A stretch of 64,000 bases of DNA from Echinococcus granulosus (lineage: Eukaryota > Platyhelminthes > Cestoda > Cyclophyllidea > Taeniidae): positions 253,182 through 317,181 of the forward strand of contig NW_020170453.1 of NCBI RefSeq assembly GCF_000524195.1, written 5' to 3'. A program made the position numbers and the translations under genes. The notes beneath the pieces were generated by a model, which did no database searches, was not told where the DNA came from, and saw nothing but the letters and a program-made list of their open reading frames with translations. Below are positions 47,317 through 59,000 of the stretch, piece after piece. Each line of letters starts with the position of its first letter. The first letter of the stretch is position 1.

Positions 47317-47734
47317 TCAGATGCCGGCATCCCATTTTCCCTTTAATTTTTTGAGAGTAAGCGAAATTAATCTGCGCTCTGTATTGAGGATAGCCGTTTC
47401 CTTTAGCATCAGAACTGCGTCGGGGGCTCCAATTTCCTCAACAGTATCGGTGGGCAGGTATTTTAAGTTTGGATAGTAGACCTTCACCAAAGAACGGGCA
47501 ATATTGTCTTCTGAAGCAGCAAATATTATATTATTACACGGAAGCTGTGATTAAGCTTAGGAAAACCTCACATTTTGGGGATGTGGGAACTATGGTGGTA
47601 AAATTGGGAGTAACGTAATCAAACTGTATTAAAAATGTCCACTCAGGTAGCATAAGTTGAAGGAACTGTTTTAATGCTGCATTTCTAAGGTACACTAGAT
47701 GCTCATTATTACGGAGTGGCAACTTGGGAAGCAT
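47317..47734 (-). CDS. Unidentified small protein, 2 exons
   Basis: Exons (complement) 47572-47734 and 47317-47507 join across a 64-nt intron (donor GTGAGG, phase 1; acceptor CAGAAG) to 117 residues. The N-terminus is MLPKLPLRNNEHLVYLRNAA, the middle reads EWTFLIQFDYVTPNFT and the C-terminus ends LTLKKLKGKWDAGI. Composition is that of a real globular, slightly basic protein without membrane helix or low complexity. I do not recognise the family. Its size and basic C-terminus would suit a mitochondrial or ribosome-associated protein, but this is a guess. It lies on the DNAH10 strand 408 bp upstream. The start ATG is the first after an in-frame stop; an extra 5' exon is possible. Confidence 0.45.
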
Positions 47735-48129
47735 GGATTACCTTTACTAGTGGCAAAATTTCATCAGTAGCAAAATTATTCGAAGGAAAAGTGCAGCAAC
47801 CTGTGATTAGCATTGGCAAATGTAGTTCTCTTCAGTAGCATAACAGTTGATAAGCAAGTTTTCCAAAAAGGAAAAGATGCTTGAATTAGGTAGAAGATGC
47901 TATTTCGCGAGACCGTATGAAAATTCTGCTGCGGTGTGGCTGTGTATTTCACACTTTTGGCAAAGGGCCACTTTGGACCTCCTCTATAGAACCTTTGCAG
48001 CGCGGATTGGTATCCAAAGGGCACCAGTAACACCAAACTCTATGGTATCTGGGGTCCTTGAAATAGGAACTGACAAGGTATTTCTCATGCATTCCTCTTA
48101 TGCTCGGGATTAAGTGGCACCTTGTGGTT
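47735..48129. other. Non-coding spacer beside repeat R2
   Basis: Open frames exist on the minus strand (47776-48036 and 47949-48245), but the latter runs into repeat R2 and neither joins cleanly to the small gene. No supported gene. Confidence 0.35.
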
Positions 48130-48400
48130 GGAATAAACCTTACACAAAGTACAATACTTTGAGTACACCTTTTAAGTAGCAAGCAATTGTTTCTGTAGCG
48201 TCCCAGGACTCCCTGAAAACGAAAGAAGACAAAATACTCGGACAAAACATTTATTCAGCGCAGAGGTGTCTGGGCTATTGGCATGGCCCAAAAGGCTAGC
48301 CCACCCAGCGAGGTACAAGGGGGCTAATTCAATGTGTAAAAGTGGCGCCTCACCAATACCGAGGGATAAACCACTATCGTATTACACTTCGGACAAACTT
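48130..48400 (-). repeat. Dispersed repeat, copy R2 (inverted)
   Basis: Read on the minus strand this segment matches copy R1 (553-790) over about 230 bp. Landmarks in order are GTGTAATACGATAGTGG, TTTATCCCTCGGTATTGG, TGTACCTCGCTG, GGGCCATGCC, CCGAGTATTTTGTCTTC and CCTGGGACGCTAC. By eye most positions are identical, which makes common origin clear. No target-site duplication was found by eye. Confidence 0.75.
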
Positions 48401-48908
48401 CGCGACCGCGGCAGCGTCGCTAGTCCATAAAGGGGATATAGGTCTCGATGCTCCATAAAACTTTCACCACCAGTATATTCTCTTGTCCAACAGTCTACTA
48501 TATCCTCAGCAAATCAGTCTTCTTGATAAAAGAACTTCCATTGGGGGGGCAGATGGAATAAACAACAAAAATCCTAAACACCGCATTTGACTTAGTTAAG
48601 CCGTACCGAATGTAAGATTGGAATAAATAACTAAAAAATCAGTTTAATAATAAAAATACTACTCAGCTATCTTTTGTTAAATAAGTAAATGAAATTTTGA
48701 TATGGTCGACTTTGAATATTGTGGTATTAAAAAGCCACAAGTAAAAATTGCTAGAAGAAGTACGAAAAATTTTTATTGTAAGGTCTGGAGCACTAGTTTA
48801 ACAAAATCCTACTCAACTAAAGTAAAAGAACTTTAGTATTATTGCGGGCTTTGTTTTAACGGACGAGACCCTGTGTTTACACTCGTCCAGTTTCAGTTGC
48901 AGGTAACG
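48401..48908. other. 5' flank of the RBM-like gene
   Basis: A/T-rich, non-coding. TTTCAGTTGCAG ends 8 nt before the RBM ATG and could be a cis or spliced-leader acceptor. Confidence 0.4.
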
Positions 48909-49896
48909 ATGGTTAAGATCTTTGTGGGTAATCTCAATCCGAGCTCCAAATCTCAAGATTTGAGGAAGCGTTTTGAGCTCTATGGGAAGGTTACTGAATG
49001 TGACATCGTGAATAATTATGCATTTGTGGTATGGCCTTATCCGTTCTCTCTAACGTCTTAGCATATGGAGAGTCAAGCAGACGCCGAAGCGGCTATTTCT
49101 AAGCTTCACAACTCCGAATTCGATGGCGCCAAAATTAACGTCGAGTTAAGTCATGGTAAGGGGACTGGCGGCGGTCCTATGCGGCGTCGTTTCAATACCC
49201 GTGGTCCTCGTCGCGATTTTCGAGATGATCGTTTCAACGGGCCTCCCAGAGGTCCATTCGGGCGCGAAAGCCCTCGCGGAGTGGGTGGCCCCAGTGGCTA
49301 TCCGCCAATGCGCGATAGTCGGTACGATGGTCCGCCGGGGTGGGGAGGCGATGGCTACGGCCCTTATCCTCCACGGGGTCCCTCTAGGAGTTATGATAGC
49401 TATAGCAGCGGTCCTCAGGGGCGTTATACTGGTCGTGATTACGATAGAAACCTGCGTTCTGGCTCTAGAGATGGTCCTTATGGTAGCGGTTATCAGGGTC
49501 CTGCCCCTGAGCCTGTCCCACCTCCTCGAGACCTTCCAAGAAAGCCATCCCCGCCTCGTAGTCGTTTTGACAACTACGGAAGCAACTATAGCGACTACGG
49601 TCGGTACCGTGATCATGGTCAACCGTCTGGCGGGCCTCCACCACCACCTGCTCCAAGGTCTGGTGATTACTACGATAACTACGGCAGTTACGGAGCTCCT
49701 TCGGGCTATGACTATCCGTAGGTGACCATATTTCCTTCCTTATACTATTTCATTCCCTCACAGTTCTCGCGATTATCACGAGAGCGATCGTGGCGGGAAC
49801 TACAGTTCGTCGTCATACGACTATGGATACTATGGAAGTCGCGGGAATCGTTCACCACCACGGACTGGGCCGCAGTATGGTTATGGGCGAAATTAA
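48909..49896 (+). CDS. RBM4/RBM14-like RNA-binding protein, one RRM plus RG/Y-rich tail, 3 exons
   Basis: Exons 48909-49028, 49062-49717 and 49764-49896 join to 302 residues. Residues 1-70 form one RRM: RNP2 is IFVGNL (4-9) and RNP1 is NNYAFVHM, split by a 33-nt intron between AFV and HM. GAKINVELSHGKG closes the domain. This RRM resembles those of RBM4/Lark and the second RRM of RBM14, which carry the ECDIVKxYAFVHM signature. The remaining 230 residues are rich in Arg, Gly, Tyr, Ser, Pro and Asp (RGPRRDFRDDRF, SYDSYSSGP, DYGYYGSRG), a prion-like RGG/Tyr tail typical of splicing and granule proteins. Unlike RBM4 there is no second RRM or zinc knuckle. Just after the TAA is AAAG|GTGAGA, a possible 3'-UTR donor. 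Confidence 0.8.
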
Positions 49897-50400
49897 AGGT
49901 GAGATTAAGTGCGAACTCGGGGACCTTTTTTTCCTTATGGGTTGAATCAAGACGTGCTGTCGGGACACATGCAGTTGAACAGGTTGATATTCATCAATGT
50001 TTCGTTTATGCCGTCATAATCGGACGTAACGATCCTGTGGTCCGATTACTCATGCATGCATCGAATGCAGAGTGTGGCACCAGTTGATTTCGGAGAAGTC
50101 GGATTAGGTGTAGGCATTTTAGTAGTTACTTGCTGACCGCCTTTCGTAGGCTCGCTGAGGAGACGGGTATTTTGCCATTTTTGTAAAATACGTCATTTCG
50201 TTTGATATTTCAGCTGGAGCAGTGGCAACCAAATGCAGTCCTGCACGCACTTGTATATGCTTCGTCGTTAAGTGAATGTCGTGACTGTGCGCGTGCGTGC
50301 GCCCGTTGAGAATTTGAACGTCACTGACTTCTGCTCATCTCATTTTACTTCTCACCTTCGACCGTTGGGTTGCGCGTTCCTTTTGTGCACAATAAAATAA
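49897..50400 (+). other. Probable 3' UTR of the RBM-like gene
   Basis: Non-coding, ending at an AATAAA at 50391. The donor-like GTGAGA at 49899 suggests that part may be spliced. Confidence 0.4.
50391..50396 (+). terminator. Candidate poly(A) signal of the RBM-like gene
   Basis: AATAAA in a TGCACAATAAAATAA context. A second AATAAA lies at 50790-50795. Confidence 0.45.
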
Positions 50401-52198
50401 TCCGCGGTTACACTACCGCCTTTCACCCTTGATTCGTTTCGTTTGTCCTTGCAGATTTCTCATGCAAGTCGAGTGGACTGATCAACCTCGTGATCATTAT
50501 TTATCTCGTGAACATACTTAGGAAGTGATTGCCTAACTTTTAATCGATGAGACAATGGCTTGCTATTTTGTCAGTGGACTTCGTTTGTGTGGAGTAATGC
50601 GCAGCGATTTTTCCTCACGCTTTGTAGTTCATTACTAGTACCGTTCGTCATTTCGCCTGTACCAAAGGACGGGGCTCGGCGTTGTCTCGGCATTAACTCG
50701 ATGATCGTTGTGATTGACTTAGGCGTTTACGTGATCGTGGCGTTTTTTTCCTATTCTTTCGTTTTATGCCCCATGCATTCATAACTCGAAATAAATGCCC
50801 TTCCTCTCAAGACATGCTGCTTGTGCCTGAGGTTGTGGGTACTTAGAAATGCGTTTTGGGTGGCAGGTGCTCCTACTGAGGCTTGTTCCCAGTTTTGTGT
50901 TATAACTAGGAGGGGACGTTTTACTGACGGTTGATTTTTAAGCCATGCATTGAGCAGACAAGTCTGGTGCGTGGTCGTCGAGGCTGGGATTGGCGCTTGT
51001 CCGCTGGCGGGATGTTTCACGCATAAATGGCGAGAGATCAGGTCGTTAAGCCTGCCCCGGCCTGCTTTGGGGTCGTTTCCTGATGACTGTGGCCTTAACT
51101 TGGCCGCGGTGGCCCGCTAGTGGGGTTGTCCCAACCACCGCTACCGTCCCTGCACGTGAGTTGGCGGGTCGCTTGCGTTCGGATTGGTTCACTGTTGGGC
51201 GAGTCGGCTCAGAATCACTGGAGTCGCTTACGTGTTCCGATAGTCTACTGGCGGGTAATGACGTTCAAATGGGTGAGTTGCTGGCTGTACGCCAGTTTTA
51301 CTCTAACGCTCCCGATTGGTGGTGGCGCTTGGCCGCCTCGCTGATCCCTCATTGCTTTCTGGTTTTTTTTTTCGACGAGGGATCTACCCTGTGGACGTCA
51401 GTTTAACTTCATGGGTACTGCGGTTAACCCAGCGGGCAGCCCAGACTGTCTGTTGTGAGAGTTGCGCGTTTTAACGCTTCCCCATTGTAGTCGTAGATCT
51501 GTGGGGTATGGTGCAAATGTTTTTGCGCGGCGTCAGGGTCTACCAAAGTCATCGGAGATGTGGGGGTGGATTTCGGTTTCCCACTCTCGGGTGTCATTCT
51601 TAGGACCTTGGTGTCTTATCTCACTGGCCTGGGGATCCAACGCAGGTCTGCGGTCGAGGGTTCTGTGAAATTGGTGCTTTTAACAGTCGGGCTGTTGAGC
51701 GTATGGGTTATTGTGTGCTGCTCATCACGATTTTTAGGCAGATCGGCGATTTTGAAATGTCCCTAGCAGTGCAACTGTGGCAGCAGAGCTTGGGGTACCG
51801 ACGGAAGGTCTCGTTGGGCAGCAGACTGCGGGTAGGATCTTTTTCTCACACGTTGGTTGAGGATCGTTGAGGCACCCATTTATCCTTTGTAGTCTGATGT
51901 CGTGCTTCAGTTGGGTGAAACAATTGGGAGTTGCCTTTCAATTAGTCCTAAATGTCCTGGTGAGCTGCAGTCCTCTGGCTCCTCGTGTCCTTTTGTCGGT
52001 GTTACAGGTTAGTCGTGCGACGTGGTTGAGCGTAACTTCCAGCAGCAGATTCCCACGTCGGAGTGCTCATATTTCGTCGGTTTTGTGCAACTAGCGTTAC
52101 CGTATCCACGTGGCGGCTTGCCGAATGTAAAGTTGATTATCAGAAGCAGTAACTGCTCCAGTCTCCTCGCATGTTGGTGGTGGTTGTCGTTGCAGTTC
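50401..52198. other. Non-coding G/T-rich region
   Basis: No exon recognised on either strand. The plus strand is noticeably rich in G and T over almost 2 kb, unlike the flanks. All open frames are under 110 codons without motifs or splice continuity. It could be a long 3' UTR, a non-coding RNA or an old repeat. Confidence 0.4.
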
Positions 52199-52747
52199 TT
52201 AAAAGTGCTGATGGTGGGTCTCGTGATTGCTAATGCTTAAACTAGGACACGGGTGGTCGAATGCAACCTCGTTTCTGGGTTTCACCGGAGCCAAAATTTC
52301 ATCGCAATCGTTCATTGATTTGTGAAAACGGGTGATACGCAAGGATTTATTCCGGACAACCTTCAAGGGGATCTCCAATATCTCCCTTCCTATAGCAGCA
52401 TTGCGAAACAAGTTTGTTGACATCCTTGTAACTCCCACTTCAGTTGGACGAGCACAGAAGTGGACTTCAGCACAAACAAGTAATTCGATTTGATCTTCCA
52501 AATCGTAACGTGAATCTATGCGCTCTCATGGTGCTTACGGGCCTTGACGGTGGAATTGCGATTTCATTTGTCTGACTTGTTGTGGATGCTGCTTCGGGGA
52601 AGCAATGATAGATCGACGTTGGATTTTGACAACCACTTCAATCTTAAGCTCCACGTCAACGTTGGAAGGTGTCAGAACGTCCATAGAAATAATTTTCTGC
52701 ACTACTCCTTCACCAATCAATAAATTATCTGAGTTCACGCCTTTCAT
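52199..52747 (-). other. Two adjacent open frames of unknown nature
   Basis: Minus-strand frames 52535-52747 (MKGVNSDNLLIGEGVVQKII...) and 52199-52501 (about 100 codons, with VEIPLKVVRN-like and MNDCDEILAPVKP-like segments) have normal composition. A possible donor (GTAAGC at about 52536) and acceptor lie between, but I could not confirm one joined product. They sit next to the gypsy remnant and may belong to an old element. No family recognised. Confidence 0.25.
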
Positions 52748-53205
52748 GTCGGAGCAAAATTTAAAGACGGAAGGAAAGTGGGGTGAAACTGCAGGGCCCT
52801 CCCTTGAACTGATCCTTATTAAATAGTTCTTATTTTAGGCTGCCACCTCTAGGATAAGTGATTTCCAAGTAATGCGGTCCCGCTACAAGGCCCAATTCAA
52901 CGAAAAATGCAACGGTTGAGTTTCATCGAAATCCCGGATTGGGAAATCTTCTACATGGCATACTCCTGTTGTGATGGTCAGCTCCGAAAAACAACCACTA
53001 AGGGCGCTGAGGATAAAAATCAAAGGTAGACGGGGACCATTCGTCTTTGCAGATTCACTGCTCTGTGTTGGACACTGCGCCACTTAGGGCACAGTGCTCC
53101 CGGTCTACCGTTTTGATCCCTAACTGAACAACTTTCAACTTCTCTTAGTCTCCTTTTCCAGAGATGCCTTACGTCCCCACATCTTCGGACACTGTCTCAC
53201 TCCAG

Positions 53206-54175
53206 CATTGGTGCCACAGCGAAACTCATTACGGTCTATTCGACAGTGGCCTGATGCGCAGAGATGTCCGACAGAGACCAAAGTTATGTATCTTCTTCCA
53301 GTAGATTTACATTCTGAACACACATGTGGATTTGTAGACCCGCATTCTCCCGATGGATTTAACCATGTATTGGACGTTTTACACGATGGCCTCAGGCAAC
53401 CCCCACGGAGGATACATCTTCAGTGACACTGGCTTGAACATCAATTAAGTCGTGGATTTTCCCTTTTCAGTACCCGTTGTAGTCATCACTGACCTCGGCC
53501 CCCAATTCACGCTTGAATTATTCCGAGGTCTACAACGTCTCCTTGGATGCAATCGGATTCAGTTGCTCCTTATTGCCTTGATTGGGATTCGCTCTACAAT
53601 GAAGGAGGAATATTTACTATTGCCCATCCGAACTGGTGTTTGATACTACACTTCTCCCTGATAAAATGCTCAATGAATTTTCCACCACTAGTGAAGTTGA
53701 TTGCACTTTGTACGCATCGTGCCTCAAATACCACATCTGCCATCTGAACCTCGCCTCTTCTCGTACGCCGAATCAGATCTCAGAAATCCACGCCGACCTG
53801 AATTCTCCATTTGATTCCATGCGACCACTCTCACGTCCAGCCTACGATGGGTCATAGAGTGTCGGAACAGCATGACCAGTATTTTATCGTCAACTGCAAC
53901 GGTGCGAAGGATAGGGTCACTGCCGACAATGAGCCCTTCCCTTACTCCCTCCCTGAATACAATCTTCTGCTGCGAAGGCGGATACCCACTCGTCCGTCCG
54001 TGTTGGATGCGGTATCAGACAGTTGGGGTGTGCTGTAGATTTCTCCACAGTGCTATTATTCATCGAGATTTCTTTCCTCGGTACAACGCCCTAGACGCAG
54101 AGCACTGTGGTGCTCGACAAGTCACCAAACGTGTGCGTCGGACGTGGCTTCAGGTCTCTCAGTCCGCATCCTAGA
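53206..54175 (+). mobile_element. Degenerate Ty3/gypsy retrotransposon fragment (integrase end of pol)
   Basis: Pieces in all three forward frames, in the right order, resemble the integrase half of a gypsy polyprotein. They are a VDPHSPDGFNHVL-type start of the core, VVITDLGPQFTLELFRGL (the second catalytic-Asp region), LIALIGIRSTMKEE, a segment VDCTLYASCLKYHICHLN, and near the end YFIVNCNGAKDRVTAD. Frame changes and stops between pieces show it is dead. No reverse transcriptase, protease or LTR was recognised around it, so it is a fragment. Such elements are common in flatworm genomes. Confidence 0.7.
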
Positions 54176-56072
54176 CTACGGCTGACTCACGTATGGCCAG
54201 ACGATTGAAGTGCAGTCATAGCATAGACGCTAGCTACCCGCATATTAGTCATCCACACCTATATGTAAACTGTCGGCCAAGAGCGCAAAACACCTGCATC
54301 ACATCACCAAAGCTCCGAAATTTTTGGTCTCCATCATTTCCGGTTCACACAGCCCGTGAGGCGTAAACTTGTTTCATCCAATTACTGGCGCAGGCAAGTG
54401 ACAAGGCGACTGCGGATGAGGTCATCCAATCATTGGTCGCAATTTACTTTTTAGTATCTGAATCACGTTTTGATGTTCGCCTTCAGCAGATTGACATTTG
54501 GAATGTGGTTCAAATTTCACTGACACCTGATTTTGGAGTGTCATGTTTCATCCTTCAGTACGATGGATATAACTTGATAAATATGGTGGAAGAGGAGTTC
54601 CCAAGGCTTTGTTAATAGGTGGGAGCTGCCATCTCTGCAATGGAAGTGTGTGTCAGTGACATATTGACGAAAATGGGGAGGCAATTTCATCCCTTGGCGC
54701 TGCCCGTAAGTAAACTGGAGTTTGGAATGCGGGTTCGAGCTGGAAAACCTTTGCACCGCGAAGACAATGTTGAAGAAAGACATGAAGGTCCTTCCGCGCC
54801 TGACTGATTCAATGCTCCCGATTGAAGTGCACTACGCTATTGCAGCGCCTTTGAAGTCGAGGATATCCTGCCTGTCGGATGATGGGAGTTCTGCTTTGCG
54901 GAAGCTAACAGGCTTGAAGAGGCACCTAGGGAACCTGCAAAATATTCGGATCAAGTTATGCTACAGCCACTTTGCCACTCGTCTGAGTCATTGTTACTTC
55001 CAACCATGACGTCCGAAATCACGTCAATTCACTGCCCCTAGTGATTTTCAGCCCTCTTCGTGAGGTCTCGCCAAGAGAACTCGCACCCTGCATCCCCCCA
55101 GCCAAATCTCAAGGTATCTGTGATGTCCACCATAAAGTTCTCCAGTTGTCGACTGTCCAAATTTGGTGACAATTCGGCAAACTACTTTAGCTTCATCCAA
55201 AATTGTTGTAGACGGAGTAGACAGCTCTTGCAAGTAGATCCACCACGTGCTACGGGCTGGGATTTCTAAATTGATGTGACCTTAATTCGCTCGAGATCTT
55301 GACCTTACTAGTAATGGACTTCAGAGCAAGTGCACGAGGCCAACAGCTGACCAGCAGACTTCTGTGCCACCTTGGCCGCGCTCATTTATGGTTGTTTGGG
55401 CACTGAAAGTGGAGCCTAGGTGATACTCAACCATTCAGGAGGAGAGAGCAAAAGGAGCAGCCCTGGAATGTTCGGAAACTAGCTACCGAAGAATGCCACT
55501 AAGCTGGGTAAGAGAACTTTTCCTGTACCCCAGGCATCTACCGACTGGTCGATCGACTGGTGGAATGAACCATCCGGATGCAGGCGTCGCCTTACCGCAT
55601 ATACCAATTCCGCCTTATCTAACAGGGGATCCAAATTCCTCATTATTTCCTCTGTGCTTCCATCATTATCTTGCTATGCCTTACCTCATTCTACCTCCAG
55701 GCGCTGAATACTCGACACGCGTTAATACCTTTTACCAGATATGAACCCCTTACGACACAGATTCGGCGTACCGAAAGCTCACTAGTCGTACCTGAATTGC
55801 AAATGATCTGTTGAAGCAAGAACCCCACTGCTAGCAATGTAATTTCCGACTTTGTTTGCTTTGTTCTGGGCGAAAAAACCCCACCAGTTCTCTGATAACC
55901 TCGACGGTGAGACATCTTCAAGATGCATCCAGGCGAGATTCTATCAAGAATCGGAAAGTCCCCACTTGCCTGCTACTCCCGAACACGGATGCATTCATAC
56001 ATAGAGAACTTTTACACAAGGTTTACAAACAAACGGTGCCACTGGGCTCTGTCTGCAGGCAGGAGCGAAGAT
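54176..56072. other. Intergenic region between gypsy fragment and VRK
   Basis: No gene recognised. Short open frames at 54433-54615, 54722-55009, 55060-55269 and 55493-55744 have no motifs. Some may be further decayed retroelement sequence. No AATAAA for the VRK gene was seen close to its stop. Confidence 0.4.
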
Positions 56073-59000
56073 TCAAAAGAAGTTTCGTCTCCGCTCTTCA
56101 CGCTCCAGCTGTCGTAACAGTCGCGGCGACGTCTGCGTCGCTACTCCAGGTGCCACCAGTCGGCTGCGTGTCCGCTGCTGCTTCTGTTGATGCTGGGCCC
56201 GTTTGGGAGTGGGAATGAAATCCTCCTCATTGTCATCATTGTCGTCGCCGCTTTCGTCACTGGGCTCAAAGACACTGTTCATCGCGCGTCTCGTACGGGC
56301 ACTGCGCCGTGCCGGCGGACGGACGCGAGCGCCAATAGCGGGGGTGGTGTTCGAGGATGGTACTATTAACCCCTCATCCTCTTCCTCGTCATCTTTTGAG
56401 CTAAAACACAATAATGGCAAGTGAGCCGAGCAAAAAAAAATGGAGTGTCTTTTTTCTCTAAGGCAGTATACGGACTAGAGTGAATACTTACTGTGAAACG
56501 CCGCATACCTCCACGGTATTCCGTGCCTGAGGCTGTTTGACGGTGGGCTTTCTTCGGCTTGGCTTTTCCACTACACTCTCCGACTTGTCTGGTGCCTGCA
56601 AGGTGATGAAAGGCATGGAGAGGACTAGGCGGGATCCTTGTAAACAAAAGGCACGTTTAACACCACCGCATCTTATACGGTAGTCAATAGAGGGTGAGAA
56701 AAAGCCTTCTTAGTATCTCAAAGTGGCCACCTGCTGGATACTGGTGTTTTTACCTCTGAGGAAGGAAGAAAGCGACATTTAGGAATCCCGACAAAATCCT
56801 CGATAAGCAACACCGCAAATCTAGCCTAAAACCGATGTGGTACGCCGTGGAAGTTCACTATACCACTTCCCTTTCTGTTAAGTGATTGGTCACAGTTCTC
56901 CCTCTAGAAAATTGCGATGTCAAAAGTAAGCACTGAATTACTTATTAAAGGCACTCTGACCTGGAAGTGAGAGTGCAGAAGGAGGACAACCTAGTACCAG
57001 CTTTCAACCAGTACCATTCATTGGTGCTAGACCTCGTAAGACCCTGATATTTTAGTCAACCCGCCAAAGAGCACAGGCATCCATTCTTATGTGCGATTAG
57101 AAAACATCCAGAGGAAGGAAGCTTTTCATTTTAAAAGGAGATATTTGTCCAAAATAAAGGCGTGGAAATAAACCAAATCAGATTGCTTATCTTGCATCAA
57201 GAGATAGCCACTTTTTACCGCTAGAAATCTGATCAAAAGAAAGAGGCAAGCGGCAGTATTACCTTTCTGGAATGTGTATCGTGCGTCTCCCTACTGTTCA
57301 CCTCGGCAAGGACGTGTTTGCGCCTGTTCAGGGTTCCAGAATCGGCGGTAGTGGCGTCAGCAGTGAGACTCTTTGTTAACGCTTTCAGCAGATCCCTGCA
57401 ACGCTCGTAGTTCGGCGTCTCCGCGTAGCCCAGTTCGCCCACTGTATGGATCAGGGCCTCAAGAGCTGGATGAGGCGATAAAGGGGGTATAGGTGTTAAC
57501 AACCACATACACATACACTCAAAAGGAGGCACTCTTATCAACTTGGACCAAAAACCGCAGCCATTAAATAATCACATCGATGGTGGACATGCAATCAGTA
57601 TTGAAGTAGACAAGGAAACTCTGATTTGGCGACAGAAAGGGGAAAAAGACGTGAAATGAGGAGTGGCTACCAATTTGCATTCCCGCTGAGTCATCGGGCA
57701 CACCATAACCTGACAACAGCAGGGGCAGAATAAGTAGTAGCAAAAGGGGAGAAAACAGACCGGGTTGGTAGCCGAGACCGGTGGCATCGAGGAGAACGGA
57801 GGTGTGCGCGGGGTCCATGGCCTCCATCTTCGATTGCACCACCCGCTCCCGCACCGCTGTCGGCACACTGGTGCGCATTGCGACACCTGAGAGGGGAAAT
57901 AGAGATGGGAGAGAGCCGAAATTGGGAGTCAAATCAGCCTCTCACCTTATTTCTACTTCATCTGTAAGGCAAAAGCTCGAGTTGACCGAAACGGGGGGAG
58001 GGAGGGAAAGTAGAAGACTGCTGGTTGGTCGGCCAAGTGAGCAAGGAATAAACCCACTACGCCCCAATCTTGCAACTTATACGGACAGGCAACTGTGACA
58101 CAATGGTTGAATAAGCCGGGATTTGGAGCAAGTCAAAAGCCTTGCGGGAGAGCGGATGTGAATGAATAAGATGGTCAGAGAAGCCGATGGCTCACCGCCA
58201 ATGAAAGCTTCCCAGGGCAGGCCAGCACAAGAACTCTGTGACGCGTTGGGACGGGCGCGATACAACCAGTGGAAGAGATTGAAAAGGAGGATTTCTAGAT
58301 CACTTCGTCGCGAAGGTGGCAAGCCTACAATACAGGGGACACGCAACAGTTGGGTGGTAACGCAAGTTAGCTTAATTCCCACCAGCACACGTGAATTTAA
58401 TAGCCATTCAGGTGTAGAAACGATGGCACAAGCAAAGACAGGGCATGAAACAAGGAACTCCAACCCACCGGCATGAGCATCTCGCGAGCAAAATTCGAGG
58501 GTGCCGTTGTCGCGTAGCTTAAGCGAGGCCTTCTCTGCTCTGTGACCACCACCATTGACACGGTACTGCGACACCAGACCAAAGTCGGCTAAGTAGAACT
58601 GAAAGAGTGAATTTCTCGGTTAAATTAGGCCCATCTATCCAAAATCTACTACCTGACGGACGGCTCAAAAATCCGGGAATGCAACAACCACTCCAGAGTG
58701 AATTGAACATTTAGGTCACAAATATCGGAATGCGCTGGAAATATGACGCCTATTGGTCATGAGGATGTTAAAAGCATCCTTTGCGGCCGATAGTAAATCT
58801 TCGTTTAGATTTTCTCACATTCAGCGAGGATTCCGGCGCTGGGGTACTATTCAAAAACCCCACAAACATTGCATCCACGTCATTCCATTTCTCTCAGCTT
58901 GCAGTGACATCTGCGACTTACCGATTGATCCGGTCTACTAGCAAGAAAACAATAACAACAGACTTGGCGATGCATCTCATCCGACTACGGTGACCCCAGT

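Noticed and set aside
47949..48245. 98-codon minus-strand open frame upstream of the small gene
   Set aside because: Its first third is repeat R2, and no phase-consistent join to the small gene was found.
49146..49725. Long antisense and alternative-frame open frames over the RBM gene
   Set aside because: They arise from the Arg/Gly/Tyr codon bias of exon 2; the RRM and splice phases fix the true frame.
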